From Epichloe hybrida (lineage: Eukaryota; Ascomycota; Sordariomycetes; Hypocreales; Clavicipitaceae), in assembly GCA_019022495.1 (NCBI GenBank), contig JAFEKR010000010.1, positions 434,001-498,000 on the forward strand: DNA of 64,000 nucleotides, read 5' to 3'. Within the stretch, counting starts at the first letter, position 1. Each line of letters begins with the position of its first letter. The notes under the pieces are model-generated. The model worked only from the letters and a program-made list of their open reading frames with translations, did no database searches and was not told the DNA's origin. Below, one piece after another: positions 24,605 through 37,023 of this stretch. The translations under genes and the position numbers were made by a program.

Positions 24605-27600
24605 ATGGCGACACTCAATTTCGATATCAACGATGCGCTCAAGCATTACATGTCTGATCCATCCTCAATACCGACCCCAGAGGCTGACAGCGCGCTGTTC
24701 GATTGCGAAAATGAACCTAGCGCGCTCACAAATCTGGTCATCAACCCGGTGCTGAATCCTATCATCGACGCAGTCGCACATGATCCAGATGCGATCTTGC
24801 GACCGGCCAATATGGACTCATTACAGTTTCTTCTCAAGTGAGCTCCTCCACAATTCTTTTCTCACCGACTTCGCCGCTCCGTACGCATACTTACATGGTC
24901 AATCTCCCCAGATATACCTCGTTCTTACCCACACACTCCCTAAGCAAAGTATTCGACCTTGTCATGAGCGGCCTCAGTGCTGAATGCGACTACATTTACA
25001 ACGACATGGACCCACCAGATGAGCAAGATTCAGTTCCGCATCACAAAGAGCTACTCGAGATCTACGGCTTCTTGCTACAGTGGACCATTGCCGCTGTAGA
25101 AGCCAAAGCCGCCGAGAAGTCATCAGCTGCACCCGCTGCTCGCGGTCGAGGCAAGCCTAAGAAAGGTACATCAAACGAGGAGATTTGGGACTCTGCTACA
25201 CAACTACAGGCCGCACTTGAAATCATGTGCAAGGTCTTGAAGCAGAAGTTATCAAAAATCTTCTTGACCACCAGCGAGAGAGACACCTTCATCGGGCTCC
25301 TCACCAGACCCGTTTACATGATATTAGAGAGCGAGCAGCGCACCAAGACCATGTCCATTCGCATGCAATGTTTCAAAGTCCTGTGCGTTGCAGTAAAGCA
25401 TCATGGCCATGGATATGGTTAGTCTTCCTTTGTAAAATCTGCGATGACGATTTTTTTTCCCGATTTCCTTTCCCCCTACAGTTTAGGGTCTAACAATCTG
25501 CCAGCTGCCCAGATCAACGTCATTCAGAATCTCACATATTTCGAGCACTTGTCAGAACCCATGGCCGAGTTTTTGCATATCTTGGCCGAGACGTACGACT
25601 ACCCACAACTTGCGGACGAGGTCTTGCGGGAAATCAGTAACAAAGAATTCAACTCAAATGACACTCGTGGTCCCAAGTCTGTATCGGCGTTTATTGCAAA
25701 AATCTCTGAACTGGCGCCGCGGCTGGTCATCAAGCAAATGACCATGTTGGCAAAACAGCTGGATAGCGAGTCGTATACACTACGATGTGCGTTGATTGAA
25801 GTATGCGGAAATATGATTGCGCATCTCAGCCGACAAGACGAGCGAAGCGAAAACCTCAAATCTCAGATCAACGCATTTTTTGACGTATTGGAGGAGCGTT
25901 TCCTGGATATCAACCCGTACTGCAGATGCAGAACTTTGCAAGTGTACATGAAACTTTGTGAGCTAGAGCAGAAGTTTCCCAAGAGAAGGCAAAAAGCTGC
26001 GGAACTGGCGTGTCGCAGTTTGGAGGACAAGAGCAGCAATGTTCGAAGGAATGCCATTAAACTGCTGGGAATGCTCATCAAGACGCATCCATTCACGGTC
26101 ATGCATGGAGCACAGCTGTCTCGCAAGGAATGGCAGGACCGACATGACAAGGCGGAAGAAGAACTCAATGCATTGAAACCACCTCCCGGGATGCCAGGCT
26201 TTGGAGGGGAAAATGGTAATACCACGGTTGACAACGAGCTGCTTGACGAGGCAACTCAAATTAATTCTCCCCAGAAGGCAAAGCCAATGACTGACGAGGA
26301 GAAAATTGCCGCGGTCAAGAAGGCGCAAGAAGAAGCCGCGACTAGCGAAGCCATCGAAAAGCTGACGTTGACTCGACGATACTACAGTGAAGCTCTTCGC
26401 TTCATTGATGTGCTCCACGACGCCACAGGTGTAGTGTGTCAGCTGCTCGGCGCTAGGAACAAGAGCGAGGTCATCGAGGCCATTGACTATTTTGAGATTG
26501 GCGATGCCTACAATATCGAACAGAACAAGGTGGGCATTCGGCGCATGTTGAGGCTCATATGGACCAAAGGCAATAGTGATGAGGGCAAAGGTGTCCAGAC
26601 ACACCTGATCGAGTGCTATCGACGACTATTTTTCGAGGCCCCAGACTCCTTCAGCCCCAACGATGCAGCCAACTACGTCGCTCGCAACATGATTAGCTTG
26701 ACGTTCGGCGCCACTCCCGCAGAGCTTACTTCCCTGGAGCAGTTACTTGCTACTATGATGAAAGGTGGCATTATTCCAGACGTGGTCATCACCAAGCTGT
26801 GGCAAGTCTATGGGGTGCAGAGACGTGAGATATCAAGGACCCAGCGCCGAGGAGCCATTATTGTTCTCGGAATGCTCGCAACTGCCAGTCCCTCCATTGT
26901 GGTCGATGAGATCGAAGCCATGCTGCGTACTGGCCTGGGCTCGCACGGTCGCAACGACCTGCAGTTGGCCAAGTACACATGCATTGCTCTCAGAAGAATC
27001 AATCCTACTGGGCGCCATGCGAAGGAGTCCACCACCACGTTCAACAGACTTGCCAACGATCATGCCGTCTTGGGACGTCTTGCGGCCATCGCTGAAGTAC
27101 GATCAGGAAGCAAGGAGTGGTACGGAGTTGCAGAGCAGGCCATCAATGCCATCTACGCAATCTCCAAACACCCAGACGTGTTATGCTCCGAGATCATTAG
27201 GCGCAAGACCAAGCATGTGTTTGCGCAGTCACGCCCTGCTTCAAGGCCGACATCAAGAGATGAAACCAAAGTGCCCGACATGATTGTGAATCAGACAATG
27301 AACCAAACGATACCAGTGGACAAGCAACCCAAGACGCGAGACAATGCAGTCAATTTGTCACAACTTCTTTTCATTGTCGGCCACGTTGCCATCAAACAGA
27401 TTGTGCATCTGGAACTGTGTGAGCTCGACTTCAAGCGTAGGAAGCAGGAGAAGGAGAAGCGAACACCAGCCAAGACAGACAAGGACAAGGAAGAGGTGGA
27501 CGAGTTGGATCTGATCGGAGGCACAACCGAAGATGATTTTACCGAAGCCATGGCCCACATTAGAGAACGAGAGCTTCTGTACGGTCCGGACTCATTGTTG

Positions 27601-28406
27601 GCCGTTTTCGGTCCTCTTGTATCCGAAATCTGTGCCAATAACACCACATATGCAGACAAAGGTCTCCAGGCTGCGTCTACGCTCTGCCTGGCCAAGCTCA
27701 TGTGTGTGTCTTCCGAATACTGCGAGACCAACTTACCTCTGCTCATCACCATCATGGAGAGGTCCCCTGATGCCACCGTGCGCTCTAATGCGGTTATTGC
27801 CCTTGGAGATATGGCTGTATGCTTCAACCACTTGATTGACGAGAATACCGACTTCTTGTATCGACGACTGGCAGACGACGACGCATCTGTGAAGAGGACA
27901 TGTCTGATGACCCTGACATTCTTGATCTTGGCTGGTCAAGTCAAGGTCAAGGGTCAGCTTGGAGAAATGGCCAAATGCTTGGAAGACGAAGATCGACGAA
28001 TCGCGGATTTGGCGAGAATGTTCTTCACTGAACTCAGCACCAAGGACAATGCCGTGTACAATCACTTTGTGGACATGTTCAGTTTGCTCAGTTCTGGTGG
28101 CAGGATGGATGAGGAGAGCTTCAAGCGGATTATTCGCTTCCTGCTTGGGTTTGTGGAAAAGGTACGTGATAAGGCAGACTCTTGGAAGAAGGCTTATTAT
28201 GCCAGATTGACGATTTTGCTGACACGGCAAACTAGGACAAACATGCCAAACAGCTCGCAGAGAAGCTGGCGGCGAGACTGCCACGATGCGAAACAGAGCG
28301 ACAGTGGAACGACGTCGCATTTGCCCTGGGGCTACTGCCACACAAAAATGAAGACATCACCAAGACAGTTTCTGAGGGTTTCAAGGTGGTGCAGGCTGCA
28401 GCTTAA
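24605..28406 (+). CDS. Condensin complex subunit 1 (CND1 / YCS4 / NCAPD2)
   Basis: Four exons (24605-24837, 24912-25417, 25505-28161, 28236-28406) give 1,188 residues, the normal size for this HEAT-repeat subunit. Condensin compacts and segregates mitotic chromosomes. The sequence is almost entirely alpha-helical HEAT-type repeats. Recognisable family segments include LTYFEHLSEPMAEFL, RCRTLQVYMKLCELEQKFP, SNVRRNAIKLLGMLIKTHPF, the central DYFEIGDAYNIEQNKVGIRRML, and the C-terminal repeat containing SNAVIALGDMAVCFNHLIDE with RTCLMTLTFLILAGQVKVKGQ. The last intron (28162-28235) must be removed. Read through, it gives an unrelated C-terminus; spliced, it gives an acidic/basic helical end finishing VVQAAA. 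A basic, Ala-rich loop with RGRGKPKKG lies near residue 180. Confidence 0.95.
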
Positions 28407-29800
28407 TGTAGATCAAGTATGATATGATGCCATGGCAAATATACCCAATCATGACGAAGACGAATCGCACAGTACTACGGGTGATGATGATGATGATGAT
28501 GCGTGTCGGAGAAAAGCCCTCGTCCTGCCCCGCATTCAGAATTAGACAGACGGCCTCCCTGTTTCGTTCCGTCTCTCTTCTCTACCAGATATGTGGCCGT
28601 ACGGTATATGCGCTACGGGCACTTGTCGACGTGTTGTTTTCATTTGAAGCTGTGGGATCTGTTGGTGGTGGTCTCCATATCACAGACACGAAACACGCAG
28701 TGCACCACTTTTAGAAAATGCGGCATGGAGAAGGACTCTGTTCTCATCTGGGGCCAAGTGAAATGGATCGCTCAAGTCCTTGTCTTGTCCTTCTTTGCTT
28801 TTTCAAAGCAGCTTTCTTCCGAGCCCTCATTTTTTGGATTTCCCTAACTGCCGTGTAGGGTAGCTAGTTCAACGGACCACGGACAAATGCATGCCCCCCC
28901 CCCACCCCACACGTTATCGCGGCGACATCCCTGTTCACTACCTTTCCAGCCACGTGATTTTAACAATCGACTCCTCGACAAGACAAGGAAAGCACGGACC
29001 ACTCGTCCCTTGACACCCTTGTTGTTACTGTCCTTCCCTCAAAAAGCTGTCTTTGCCGCTTGCGGGCAGGTGCGTCACGTCGTTCGCCTCGTCCAACAGA
29101 CACAACTGCGCAGCTGCGACGTGAACCTGTATTCCCTTCTCAGACGCTTACGGTGTACACCGTGCTTACTCCGTACAGTCACATTGCATCAGAGCACCGC
29201 CAGAGTTCTATGCGCACCACCCACGGAGACTTTGCGCTGCGTAAAAGAACAACTAGACGAATTGCGCAGTGACTGAATCTCGAACTGGCCAGTGGCGACG
29301 CCGTGATCGACACCATCGCCTCGCCCGCTCAACAAGTCCACCAGCGGCTTTGCTCGTCTCTTTCCGGAGCTCTACGTTTCGTTGTAGCGAGTCCTGGTGC
29401 ACAACTACAAATCCAGCGCATAGGCGACCGAAGCTTCATCGATGCGAATACCAGCGGGCCATGGGCTTTATTGGAGTTGATTACACGACAAGGATCGAGA
29501 TTGGGGGAGACCTTTGAGTAAGTGCTTGGTCATGGCTGGCACCGAGACGACTAGATAGCTGGTCCTCCGTCTCGTATATTCGCACCCTCTGTCCTCTCCC
29601 CGCGGTTGCCCAAGAGCCGAAATTGTCGAGACCAAACACGAGAAGTTGAAGCTGATTGATTTATTGATAGCTGTTCTTGTGGCATCGGATGGCGGCAGAT
29701 TGCATTTTGGAAACCCTCCAAATACATACTTGCTTGCACCATTGACAAGCGCGCGCAAACCATTGTTCAAAATCGCAACACGCCCTGTCGTCACCACAAC
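28407..29800. other. Gene-free stretch, long leader of FCP1 likely
   Basis: No gene is supported in about 1.4 kb. It contains a (GAT)n run near 28481-28501, a run of nine to ten C near 28896-28905, and a CACGTG E-box at about 28951. Open frames at 28887-29517 are Arg/Thr/Ser-rich and look non-coding. The 5' leader of the phosphatase gene probably occupies the right end. Confidence 0.45.
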
Positions 29801-32254
29801 ATGTACGACAAGACCGTCTCATTAGGCTCGCGCCTACATTACCCCATCACCATCACCAAGCTCCTCAAATCATCAGGAGACTCCATCAAGAAACAAGAAA
29901 CAATCATCGAGTACAAGTTCACGTGGCGGCGGAAAGTTGGCGACGATGAATGGATCGATGAAACAACCTACACGGAATTCGATAGCCCGGCAGAGGGCAA
30001 ATTGAAGGAATGGCGTATCAAGGAAGGTAGCGTCATCAGCGCCGATACCCCTTGCATGCTGGTCGAGGAAGCCTGCGGCCATGAGGTCCAGATCCAGGGA
30101 TTGTGCAGCCTATGTGGCGCTGACATGACCGAGGTGAACTGGGCCAGCGAGGAAAAAGATACAGATCGCGCCATGATCAACATGACACATGACCAAACGG
30201 GGTTGATGGTCAGTGAGAGCGTGGCCACCAAGGCTGAACATGACGCACAGAAGCGGTTGCTCCGGCAAAGAAAACTGAGTCTTGTTGTTGATTTGGACCA
30301 AACCATCATTCATGCGTGCATAGAACCCACAATTGGGGAATGGCAGCGTGATCCATCGAACCCAAATCACGAGGCCGTCAAGGACGTCAAAAGCTTTCAG
30401 CTCAACGACGATGGACCACGCGGATTAGCGAGTGGCTGTACCTACTACATCAAACTAAGACCGGGCTTACAAGAGTTTCTAGAGGAGGTGTCGCAAATGT
30501 ACGAATTACACGTGTACACCATGGGCACGCGCGCATACGCCCTCAACATTGCGCGGATCGTGGATCCCGACCGAAAACTTTTTGGAAATCGCGTCATCAG
30601 TCGAGATGAAAACGGCAGCATTACGTCCAAGAGCCTGCAACGACTTTTCCCCGTTAGCACAAACATGGTGGTCATCATCGACGACCGCGCCGACGTATGG
30701 CCTCGAAATCGACCGAACCTCATAAAAGTTGTTCCGTATGACTTCTTCAAGGGCATTGGCGATATCAATTCGAGTTTTCTTCCAAAGCGCACGGAAATCT
30801 TACCAGCGCCACCTCGGGCCAACGGCGCGCTGCTCGCTGCGAACGGCAGTGGCCAGGCCGCCTCGAATTCGAATGGCTCGGCGACGAGGGACGAAAAGGC
30901 ATCACCACTTGAGGAGCTGGCGAAAATGAGCGGCGCGGATGATGAGGCCAGCCTCAAGATACAGGCCGAGGAACAGGAGAAGACTCTGGAGAAGCAATTG
31001 ACAGATCGGCCACTTCTGCACATGCAAGAGGAACTGGACAAGAAAGACGAGCTTGCAACTCAAAGTCAAGAGACTGGCGGTTCATCCCCCAACCACGCGA
31101 GACAAAACCTTCTCAGCGATGATGACGAAGAGCTCATTGCTCTGCAAGATCATCTGACAGACCTCCACTCATCATTTTACGAGACGTACGATCGAAGGCG
31201 CAAGGAAAGACAACAAGCAGAACCTACACACGCACCCGGCCACAGTCAAGTGCGGCGTACATCATCTGTTGATGACGGCGTGGACCTGTCCATGGTCCCG
31301 GATGTTGGAGACATCCTGGACGAGCTGAAGTCCAATGTCCTATCCGGGCTCGTCATCGTGCTTTCTGGCTTGGTGCCTCTTGGGGTCAATATCGAGGATT
31401 CCGAGATTGGCATACAGGCGCAAAGCTTTGGTGCTCAGGTGCTGGACAGCATATCCCGTCGCGTCACCCACTTGGTCGTTTCGCTCGCCCGGCCGCGCAC
31501 CAAGAAAGTCCAGCAGGCAGCCAAGATACCCAGCATCAAGATCGTCAATCATCACTGGCTCGTTGATTGCCTCAGCCAGTGGCGCCGATTGGATGAAAGA
31601 CCGTATTACCTGAATATCTCGGCAGACTGTGAGCGCCCTGAAGATACAACAGAACCAGCATCCGAAGCCGAAAATGCGGAGCCGCAAGCTCGAGACCTCA
31701 AATATTTTGACTGGGCTACAGCAGATAAAGACCTGGAAGACTTTCTTGGCACCGACAATGATGAAGAAGACGAGGACGAGGACGAGGACGAGGATGATGA
31801 GGCTGGGGACGGAGAAGTCCAGTCAGATGCCGATGACGTCGTCGACATTGGAACTGATAGCGACAGCAGCAGGGAGACGGATGACCCTGACAAGCAGAGC
31901 AAGAAGCGGAAACAACCTGCCGAGGACGAAGATTCTGATGCTGAAGGGGCAAGCATTGCTGGCGAGAGCATCCTGGCAAAAAAACAGCGGTTATCACGCA
32001 ATCGGGGCGCATCGAGTCTGAGGTTGGTGCGAACGCCGAACGGCGACATGGTTGAAGATGAAGGCGGAAGCCTGCCCACCCCTGGGCCCACCAGTGATGA
32101 GGCAGCAGCAGAAGCAAGGGTGAGAAGTGAAAAGGGACAGGGAGATGAAGTGCTGCTGCCAGCTCCGGGTCATGTTGAGGAAGATGATTTGGATGTAGAC
32201 GACGCAGAGCTCGAGCGAGAGCTTCTGGCCGAGCTCGAAGCTGCAGATGAATGA
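29801..32254 (+). CDS. FCP1: FCP1, RNA polymerase II CTD phosphatase
   Basis: A single exon encodes 817 residues. FCP1 removes phosphates (mainly Ser2-P) from the C-terminal domain of RNA polymerase II so that the enzyme can be recycled. The N-terminus has a biotinyl/lipoyl-like fold segment (FDSPAEGKLKEW) and a small zinc-binding-like CSLCGAD. The catalytic FCPH domain begins at LSLVVDLDQTIIHACIEP, with the DxDxT aspartates at residues 164 and 166. It continues through YYIKLRPGLQEFL and VVIIDDRADVWP. A BRCT domain spans about residues 508-605 (NVLSGLVIVLSGLVPLGV to HHWLVDCLSQWRRLDERPYYL). The C-terminus is very acidic and ends in a patch of Asp/Glu and hydrophobics (EEDDLDVDDAELERELLAEL), which in homologues binds TFIIF. 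Nuclear. Confidence 0.97.
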   Translation: MYDKTVSLGSRLHYPITITKLLKSSGDSIKKQETIIEYKFTWRRKVGDDEWIDETTYTEFDSPAEGKLKEWRIKEGSVISADTPCMLVEEACGHEVQIQGLCSLCGADMTEVNWASEEKDTDRAMINMTHDQTGLMVSESVATKAEHDAQKRLLRQRKLSLVVDLDQTIIHACIEPTIGEWQRDPSNPNHEAVKDVKSFQLNDDGPRGLASGCTYYIKLRPGLQEFLEEVSQMYELHVYTMGTRAYALNIARIVDPDRKLFGNRVISRDENGSITSKSLQRLFPVSTNMVVIIDDRADVWPRNRPNLIKVVPYDFFKGIGDINSSFLPKRTEILPAPPRANGALLAANGSGQAASNSNGSATRDEKASPLEELAKMSGADDEASLKIQAEEQEKTLEKQLTDRPLLHMQEELDKKDELATQSQETGGSSPNHARQNLLSDDDEELIALQDHLTDLHSSFYETYDRRRKERQQAEPTHAPGHSQVRRTSSVDDGVDLSMVPDVGDILDELKSNVLSGLVIVLSGLVPLGVNIEDSEIGIQAQSFGAQVLDSISRRVTHLVVSLARPRTKKVQQAAKIPSIKIVNHHWLVDCLSQWRRLDERPYYLNISADCERPEDTTEPASEAENAEPQARDLKYFDWATADKDLEDFLGTDNDEEDEDEDEDEDDEAGDGEVQSDADDVVDIGTDSDSSRETDDPDKQSKKRKQPAEDEDSDAEGASIAGESILAKKQRLSRNRGASSLRLVRTPNGDMVEDEGGSLPTPGPTSDEAAAEARVRSEKGQGDEVLLPAPGHVEEDDLDVDDAELERELLAELEAADE

Positions 32255-33340
32255 CGCCGGGCACACCTGAAATCTTCCCATCCTGCATGTCGGTGACAAT
32301 CTTTGTGGCAAAGACTTGATTTCGGCTACGTGCGCTTCGATCCATCCACGGCCAGCCCAGCCGAGGGGGACCCTTTTGGGGCCAGTGTGCATAATGATGA
32401 GTGGCATGGATCATTGGTATATACATGACTTATTTTGTAAAGGAAGAAGGCTCTTCCCTCTCCGCTGCACATGGGACATTTTGGCAAGGAGTTGTTTGTA
32501 AGGATAACATGTAGGGGATCATTATTTGATTGAAACTTGCGATCACTGCCTCCCCCCCCCCCAAAAAAATTGCTGTCACCCCAGCTACTTTGCCGACATT
32601 GATGTACTGGTGAGACGAGCATGAAGCAAGTACGTGTGACGCACCCGGGCTACTCATTCTTCGGCCGCCTCACTTGTTTGCTTGTTTCCTTTCTGCCCAG
32701 CTCTACGGGATTCGTCCTCGGCATGCCACGCGTCACAGCCAAAGAGCACACAAACTGGTGAAATGGCACGGGGACTTGCGACTTGTGGACCACAAGGCCA
32801 TCCTGGAGGAGAGAGAGGAGCTTGGAAACCCGCGCCGGCAGGTGGCATCTGACAAACAAGCTTGCTTCGGCTCCACAGATGAACCGCGAATGGTTGCGTA
32901 TCCTGTCTTGGAAGCTGGTGATGGACCGGGTCCCGAGTACTCCGTAGACGTAGATTTGTGGAATGGATGGGGTTTCCTGGAGGTGATACTTGGTGCAATC
33001 TGGGTGACCGTGTGGCGAGGACGGCTGTGACCTCCTGATGTGACGATGGGAGTGTTGGCCAACGTTGCAAAAATGAGGAGAAGGAGATTGACTTGTATAT
33101 ATATATATATATATCCGCGGTTGCTCTTCCTGGGTTCTGGCCTAGGGACTTTTTTTTTTTTTTTTTTTTTTTCAAATTCCCCAGGCCGTCGTTTCTCGAC
33201 TATTCGACTCGAGGGGGAATCGATCGACAACTCGGAACACGAGCACAAGCAGGAAGGCACAGGCACAGGCACAGGCAAACAAAAGGCAACAACAAAACTT
33301 CTCACCTGTCCTCTTTCTTGTTACGTGCCAGCAGCAATCC
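32255..33340. other. Gene-free stretch rich in simple repeats
   Basis: No gene is recognised. It holds a C-run/A-run near 32551-32569, a (TA)n tract at about 33096-33114, a run of about 22 T at 33151-33172, and two ACAGGC repeats near 33257-33276. The region precedes a decayed secreted-enzyme gene and probably held its promoter. Confidence 0.5.
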
Positions 33341-33735
33341 ATGATGCGTTTGCTCCTCTCCGTCCTGGGCGGCTTCGCAGCGCTCACAGCCGCGCACATG
33401 CAAAATGTCGTACCCGCCCCCGTTCCGGTCCAGGCACAACCCGTACACGGGACACGACCGACACCGACTACTCGATGACTTCGCCGCTCGAGAGCTCCGG
33501 CTCCGACTTCCCCTGCAAGGGATACCACGCGCTCCTCGACACGCCCCAGGGCAGGTCGGTCGCCGCGTGGCGAGCCGGGCAGTCCTACAACATCACCGTC
33601 GAGGGGAGCGCCACGCACGGCGGCGGCTCCTGCCAGGTCTCCCTCTCGTACGACCGGGGCGGCTCCTGGAGGGCCCTCCGCTCCTACGTCGGCGGATGTC
33701 CGCTCTCCCCGGCGACGCGCCCCCCCTGCAGAGCT
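33341..33735 (+). pseudogene. Relic of an AA11-like lytic polysaccharide monooxygenase
   Basis: The frame opens with a signal peptide ([18 protein letters not shown]) followed directly by His (33395), the position of the copper-brace histidine after cleavage. The reading then moves between frames: about 33402-33405 (an A-run), about 33455-33460 and about 33705-33712. Across these breaks the fragments resemble AA11-type oxygenases that cut chitin: [30 protein letters not shown], and [19 protein letters not shown] with the second copper histidine in ATHGGGSC. Homology stops after the GGCPLSP segment, and the C-terminal third is missing. With three apparent frameshifts plus truncation it is best read as a pseudogene. 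Single-base sequencing errors could explain some of the shifts but not the missing end. Confidence 0.65.
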
Positions 33736-34070
33736 GAGCTGAGCTGCATGTCGTTCGAAGAGGGCGATCCAAGAACCGCTTTCCAGCGACGGGAATGCCG
33801 CCGCCCGCTTTGTTGCTTTGTTGTGGGTGTCAGCAGGGGCCAGGGGGCCCCGGCCCCGTCAGAACCATGTTCTGATAACTCGAACCCGTCCTGTATTCTT
33901 GACGACGAGGCTATGTACATTCGGCGAGCTCATCTCGGACGCTGTGTTCAAGAAAGACACCATGTCACCTGCAGGACTCGGCACCCAGACGGCTGATGAT
34001 TCCGACCTTGGCGTGCTGTTGCCGCTTTGAGACGTACAAGGCTGCGGTTGCTGATGTCTCCTCCAGTCCA

Positions 34071-34850
34071 TCATTGACACCCAGCAACACGCTCTGCGCC
34101 CGATGCGACCTGGTCGACTGGCTTCGTGATGAGTCGGTCCGTGTCGTGCGCCTCGCCTCGATGAGTGCCCCTCGCCTTGTCCCGGTCCATGAACTTGCCC
34201 AACGGTCGATGCTTCAGCGAGTTCAGGTGATCTAGCAAAGCGGCATGACTCTTGAAGCACCGACAGCACAGGCCGCATATCGACTCGCATGTGCCCACGT
34301 GAACCCTGCGGCAAGCCCGGCTCAAGAAGCTGCGCGAACAGGTCGGACGCGTCTCAATATCCTGACGCGCCCTCGGGGAAAACGCCCCCGTGGTGTTTCT
34401 TTCCTCAACCTCTCGGCGTTGATCAATTTCCGTCCCGCAGTCGCAGCAAACGAAGTCGGTCGAGTGCTCCGTCTCGGCAATGTGCTCCTTGTTATTTGTC
34501 CGTCGAGTCAAACGTCTCTCTGCAGTCGCCGCGGCAGGAATGGCCGAAGATGACCTCAGGTGGTGCCGACGGACCTCGTCCGTTCCTTCGAAAATGAGAG
34601 GGCAGTCAGTCGGGGCATTTGACGCGGAAGCCGTGCGAGTGGATGAGGAGGTGTCTTTGGGACTTTTTCTCGGTGACGAGAGATTCTCGTGACATTTCGG
34701 GCATTTGCGACAATGCGCTGCGAGGTTATGAAACTTGAGGGCTCTAGTGCCCTGGGAACGTTTGTCCGCATTGCTTGCAGGGAAGCGTGGTACGATGCCT
34801 CGTGGGGTTTTTGGAAACAAGGTGGTGCGAAAAGTGGATGAGGATGAGAA
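34071..34850 (-). pseudogene. Relic of a C2H2 zinc-finger protein
   Basis: On the minus strand about 250 codons are open without a proper ATG. They contain pieces of zinc-finger motifs: a CKQCGQTF half in one frame continues in another frame as KFHNLAAHC, and then CPKCHENL, FVCCDCGTEID and CGLCCRCFKSHAALLDHL follow. The finger spanning about 34740-34790 needs a frame change, and no start codon is found. It is therefore probably a decayed gene. Another Cys-rich scrap (HCERCGVACDEETLQ, near 35930-35960) further upstream may be part of the same relic. The original function is unknown; C2H2 proteins commonly bind DNA. Confidence 0.4.
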
Positions 34851-37023
34851 GGGTGTTTGATAAGAGGTTGGAAAACTATGAATGAATACTCTGGTCGAGG
34901 TTTACAATATCTTGAGTCGCCTGTAAAGTTGGGCGTTTGTCGTCTGATTTTTTCCACAGTGCAGACTGGCTGAAACTCGACATCTTATCTTGGGGGCACG
35001 CTGACCGTCCGACTTGCCATTTTCATTTTATTATTCCATTGTACGTTTTTCTTCTTCCTCTTTTTTTTTTTTTTTTTTTTCCTACATCAGTTCGAACGAC
35101 ATCCAGTCGTGTTCCATGGATATTGTACACGACGTGCGCTGGTACTTGGTCACGTATGAAATCGCACAATGTCGTACGCACATGGCAGAGCTGATTGGCC
35201 GCACATCTATGCACCTCTCACCAAGTCGAGGCCTGATGAAAAACCCGACGGCATAAGTGCGAAGTTGAGAGGCCTTTTTGCGGCGCTGACGTTGCAAACG
35301 GGAGAATCCCGAGGTGAGCGGAAGCGCGCGCGAGAGGATATATGGTCCGAGACTCGGACATGTTGCAGTAATAGCTGAAAAGTAAGGCCGTTGTCTGGGC
35401 TGAATAAGCCGTGTTGCATGCGTATGTAATAGACAAGTCCTCGACCAGGTCCTTGCGACGATTTTAGTCCAGAATAGGAGTCGATGTACATAAGTTGTTC
35501 CACCGGCTTTCTGGCCCGCTAATACCGGGAGGCGGCGCATCGACACGCCGGGATGGCCTTTGAGAGGGACGATTACGACGGAAAGTCCGCCTCCTCCAGG
35601 GCCACAGGAACTTTCGACAGGTTTTCTGGAATTGGCGATGAGATTCCGTGTACTCCGTAGGCCGCATACAATAGGTGTGACGGTTCCGAGAAGGGAACGG
35701 GATTTGCCGACTTCTCAGCCATGACGGGTGTGTTGTGTTGGAACTTGGGTGCGGAGAAATGTGCGTGATAGTTGATTGGACGAGGCTTGTTTCGATTGAA
35801 CCTGGTCCTGGTCGCGGGGACGGGCGGAGAGCGGGGCCCGAGGCCAAGATGACGCGTCTCCCTCCTCCCAGAAAAAGAGAATGAAATGTCCAACTTCTCG
35901 TTTGAGATGACCGACACGGCTGCAGAGTCTCCTCATCGCAGGCTACCCCGCACCGTTCGCAGTGCCCGTGCACTGTAGCCTTACTTTTCCCCCTTTTTTG
36001 CCTACCTTCTCTCTTTTCTCTTTAATTAATTATTAACTTTATAACTATTATCAAATTCGACCCTTCTTTGCACTAGTGCATTGTTCCTTAGTGAAACCAA
36101 CACATTGTGTGGCTTGAAAAATGCTTTTGCCCAGAATAGACTTTTTCGTATTACAGCCTGTGGGGGCGGAGAATGGCTTAGGTAATCAAGAACAGTATTA
36201 GTCAGTATGTTGCCCAAAGCGCACGGTTGCTACGGATCCGTAGATAGATGACTGAGGAATACTCCGAATACAAGCATCACTATCATGATTGTTATACCCC
36301 CAAACTTTTGGTAACACCTCAAGCCACACCAGAGAACGCTGATTCTGTTACAGTTCATTTCTCACCCTTGTTGAGAAACCCGAAGCTAAACCGATCTCGT
36401 CACAGGCAGTTCATAGAAGGAGAAGGGCTATGCCAGCCCGACGAACCTCGTCAGCCGGACATCCGAATCACGGAAATTTCCTCCAGCACCCGAGATCGTT
36501 TGGACGTACATGATGCACCATGACGCCTCACTGCTACCATGGGTTGCATTTACCCGGGGCCTGGCTGCTCTGATGACGAGGCTAGTGACTATCACCTGTG
36601 GTAGTATGCCGTTCGCGCGTGTGCATCTCGGCATCTACAAGATCCGACTGCGCTAGGCACGCACAGCTCAGACTCGACTTCTCCAACGACCTCGAATTAC
36701 CAATCTCGGTTCCTGATTCGTTCAACACTTGATGGCTTGTTTCTTTTTTTTTCCTTTCCCCGGGGGAGGCAAAGCATCGGGGCCTGAACATGCAGTGACA
36801 ATGGCTGACTAGAGGCAGAGCAGATCCCGATGCTTCCACGCTAGAACTAGTGTGCGTATTGTTCTTGGTCAGAACCTGAGGTATATATATGTAGACAGCC
36901 CATGCTATCGAAGGATCGAAGAAGCGAGGACTATTTTAACATGACGTGTCGACATTCGCCCCGACGTCCTAGCTCGCAAAATATCTCGTACTGAGTTTTT
37001 TTTTTTTCAAGGATCGCACAGTG
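34851..37023. other. Gene-free stretch
   Basis: No intact gene. It holds a T-run at about 35060-35080, a minus-strand open frame 35573-35917 without recognisable features, an AT-rich patch at 36015-36060, and the promoter of the heme-thiolate peroxidase gene at the right end, with a TATA-like tract at 36881-36890. Confidence 0.45.
36881..36890 (+). promoter_or_regulatory. Possible TATA box of the peroxidase gene
   Basis: GTATATATAT lies 134-143 bp upstream of the ATG at 37024, a plausible distance for a fungal gene with a leader of about 100 nt. Position and sequence are the only support. Confidence 0.4.

Noticed and set aside
28162..28422. Unspliced C-terminus of the condensin gene
   Set aside because: Reading through 28162-28235 gives an unrelated tail; removing this GT-AG intron restores a sensible helical C-terminus ending at 28406.
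35464..35973. Overlapping minus-strand open frames of 114 and 169 codons
   Set aside because: The frames compete without clear codon bias; a CxxC scrap is mentioned with the zinc-finger relic, but no gene can be supported.
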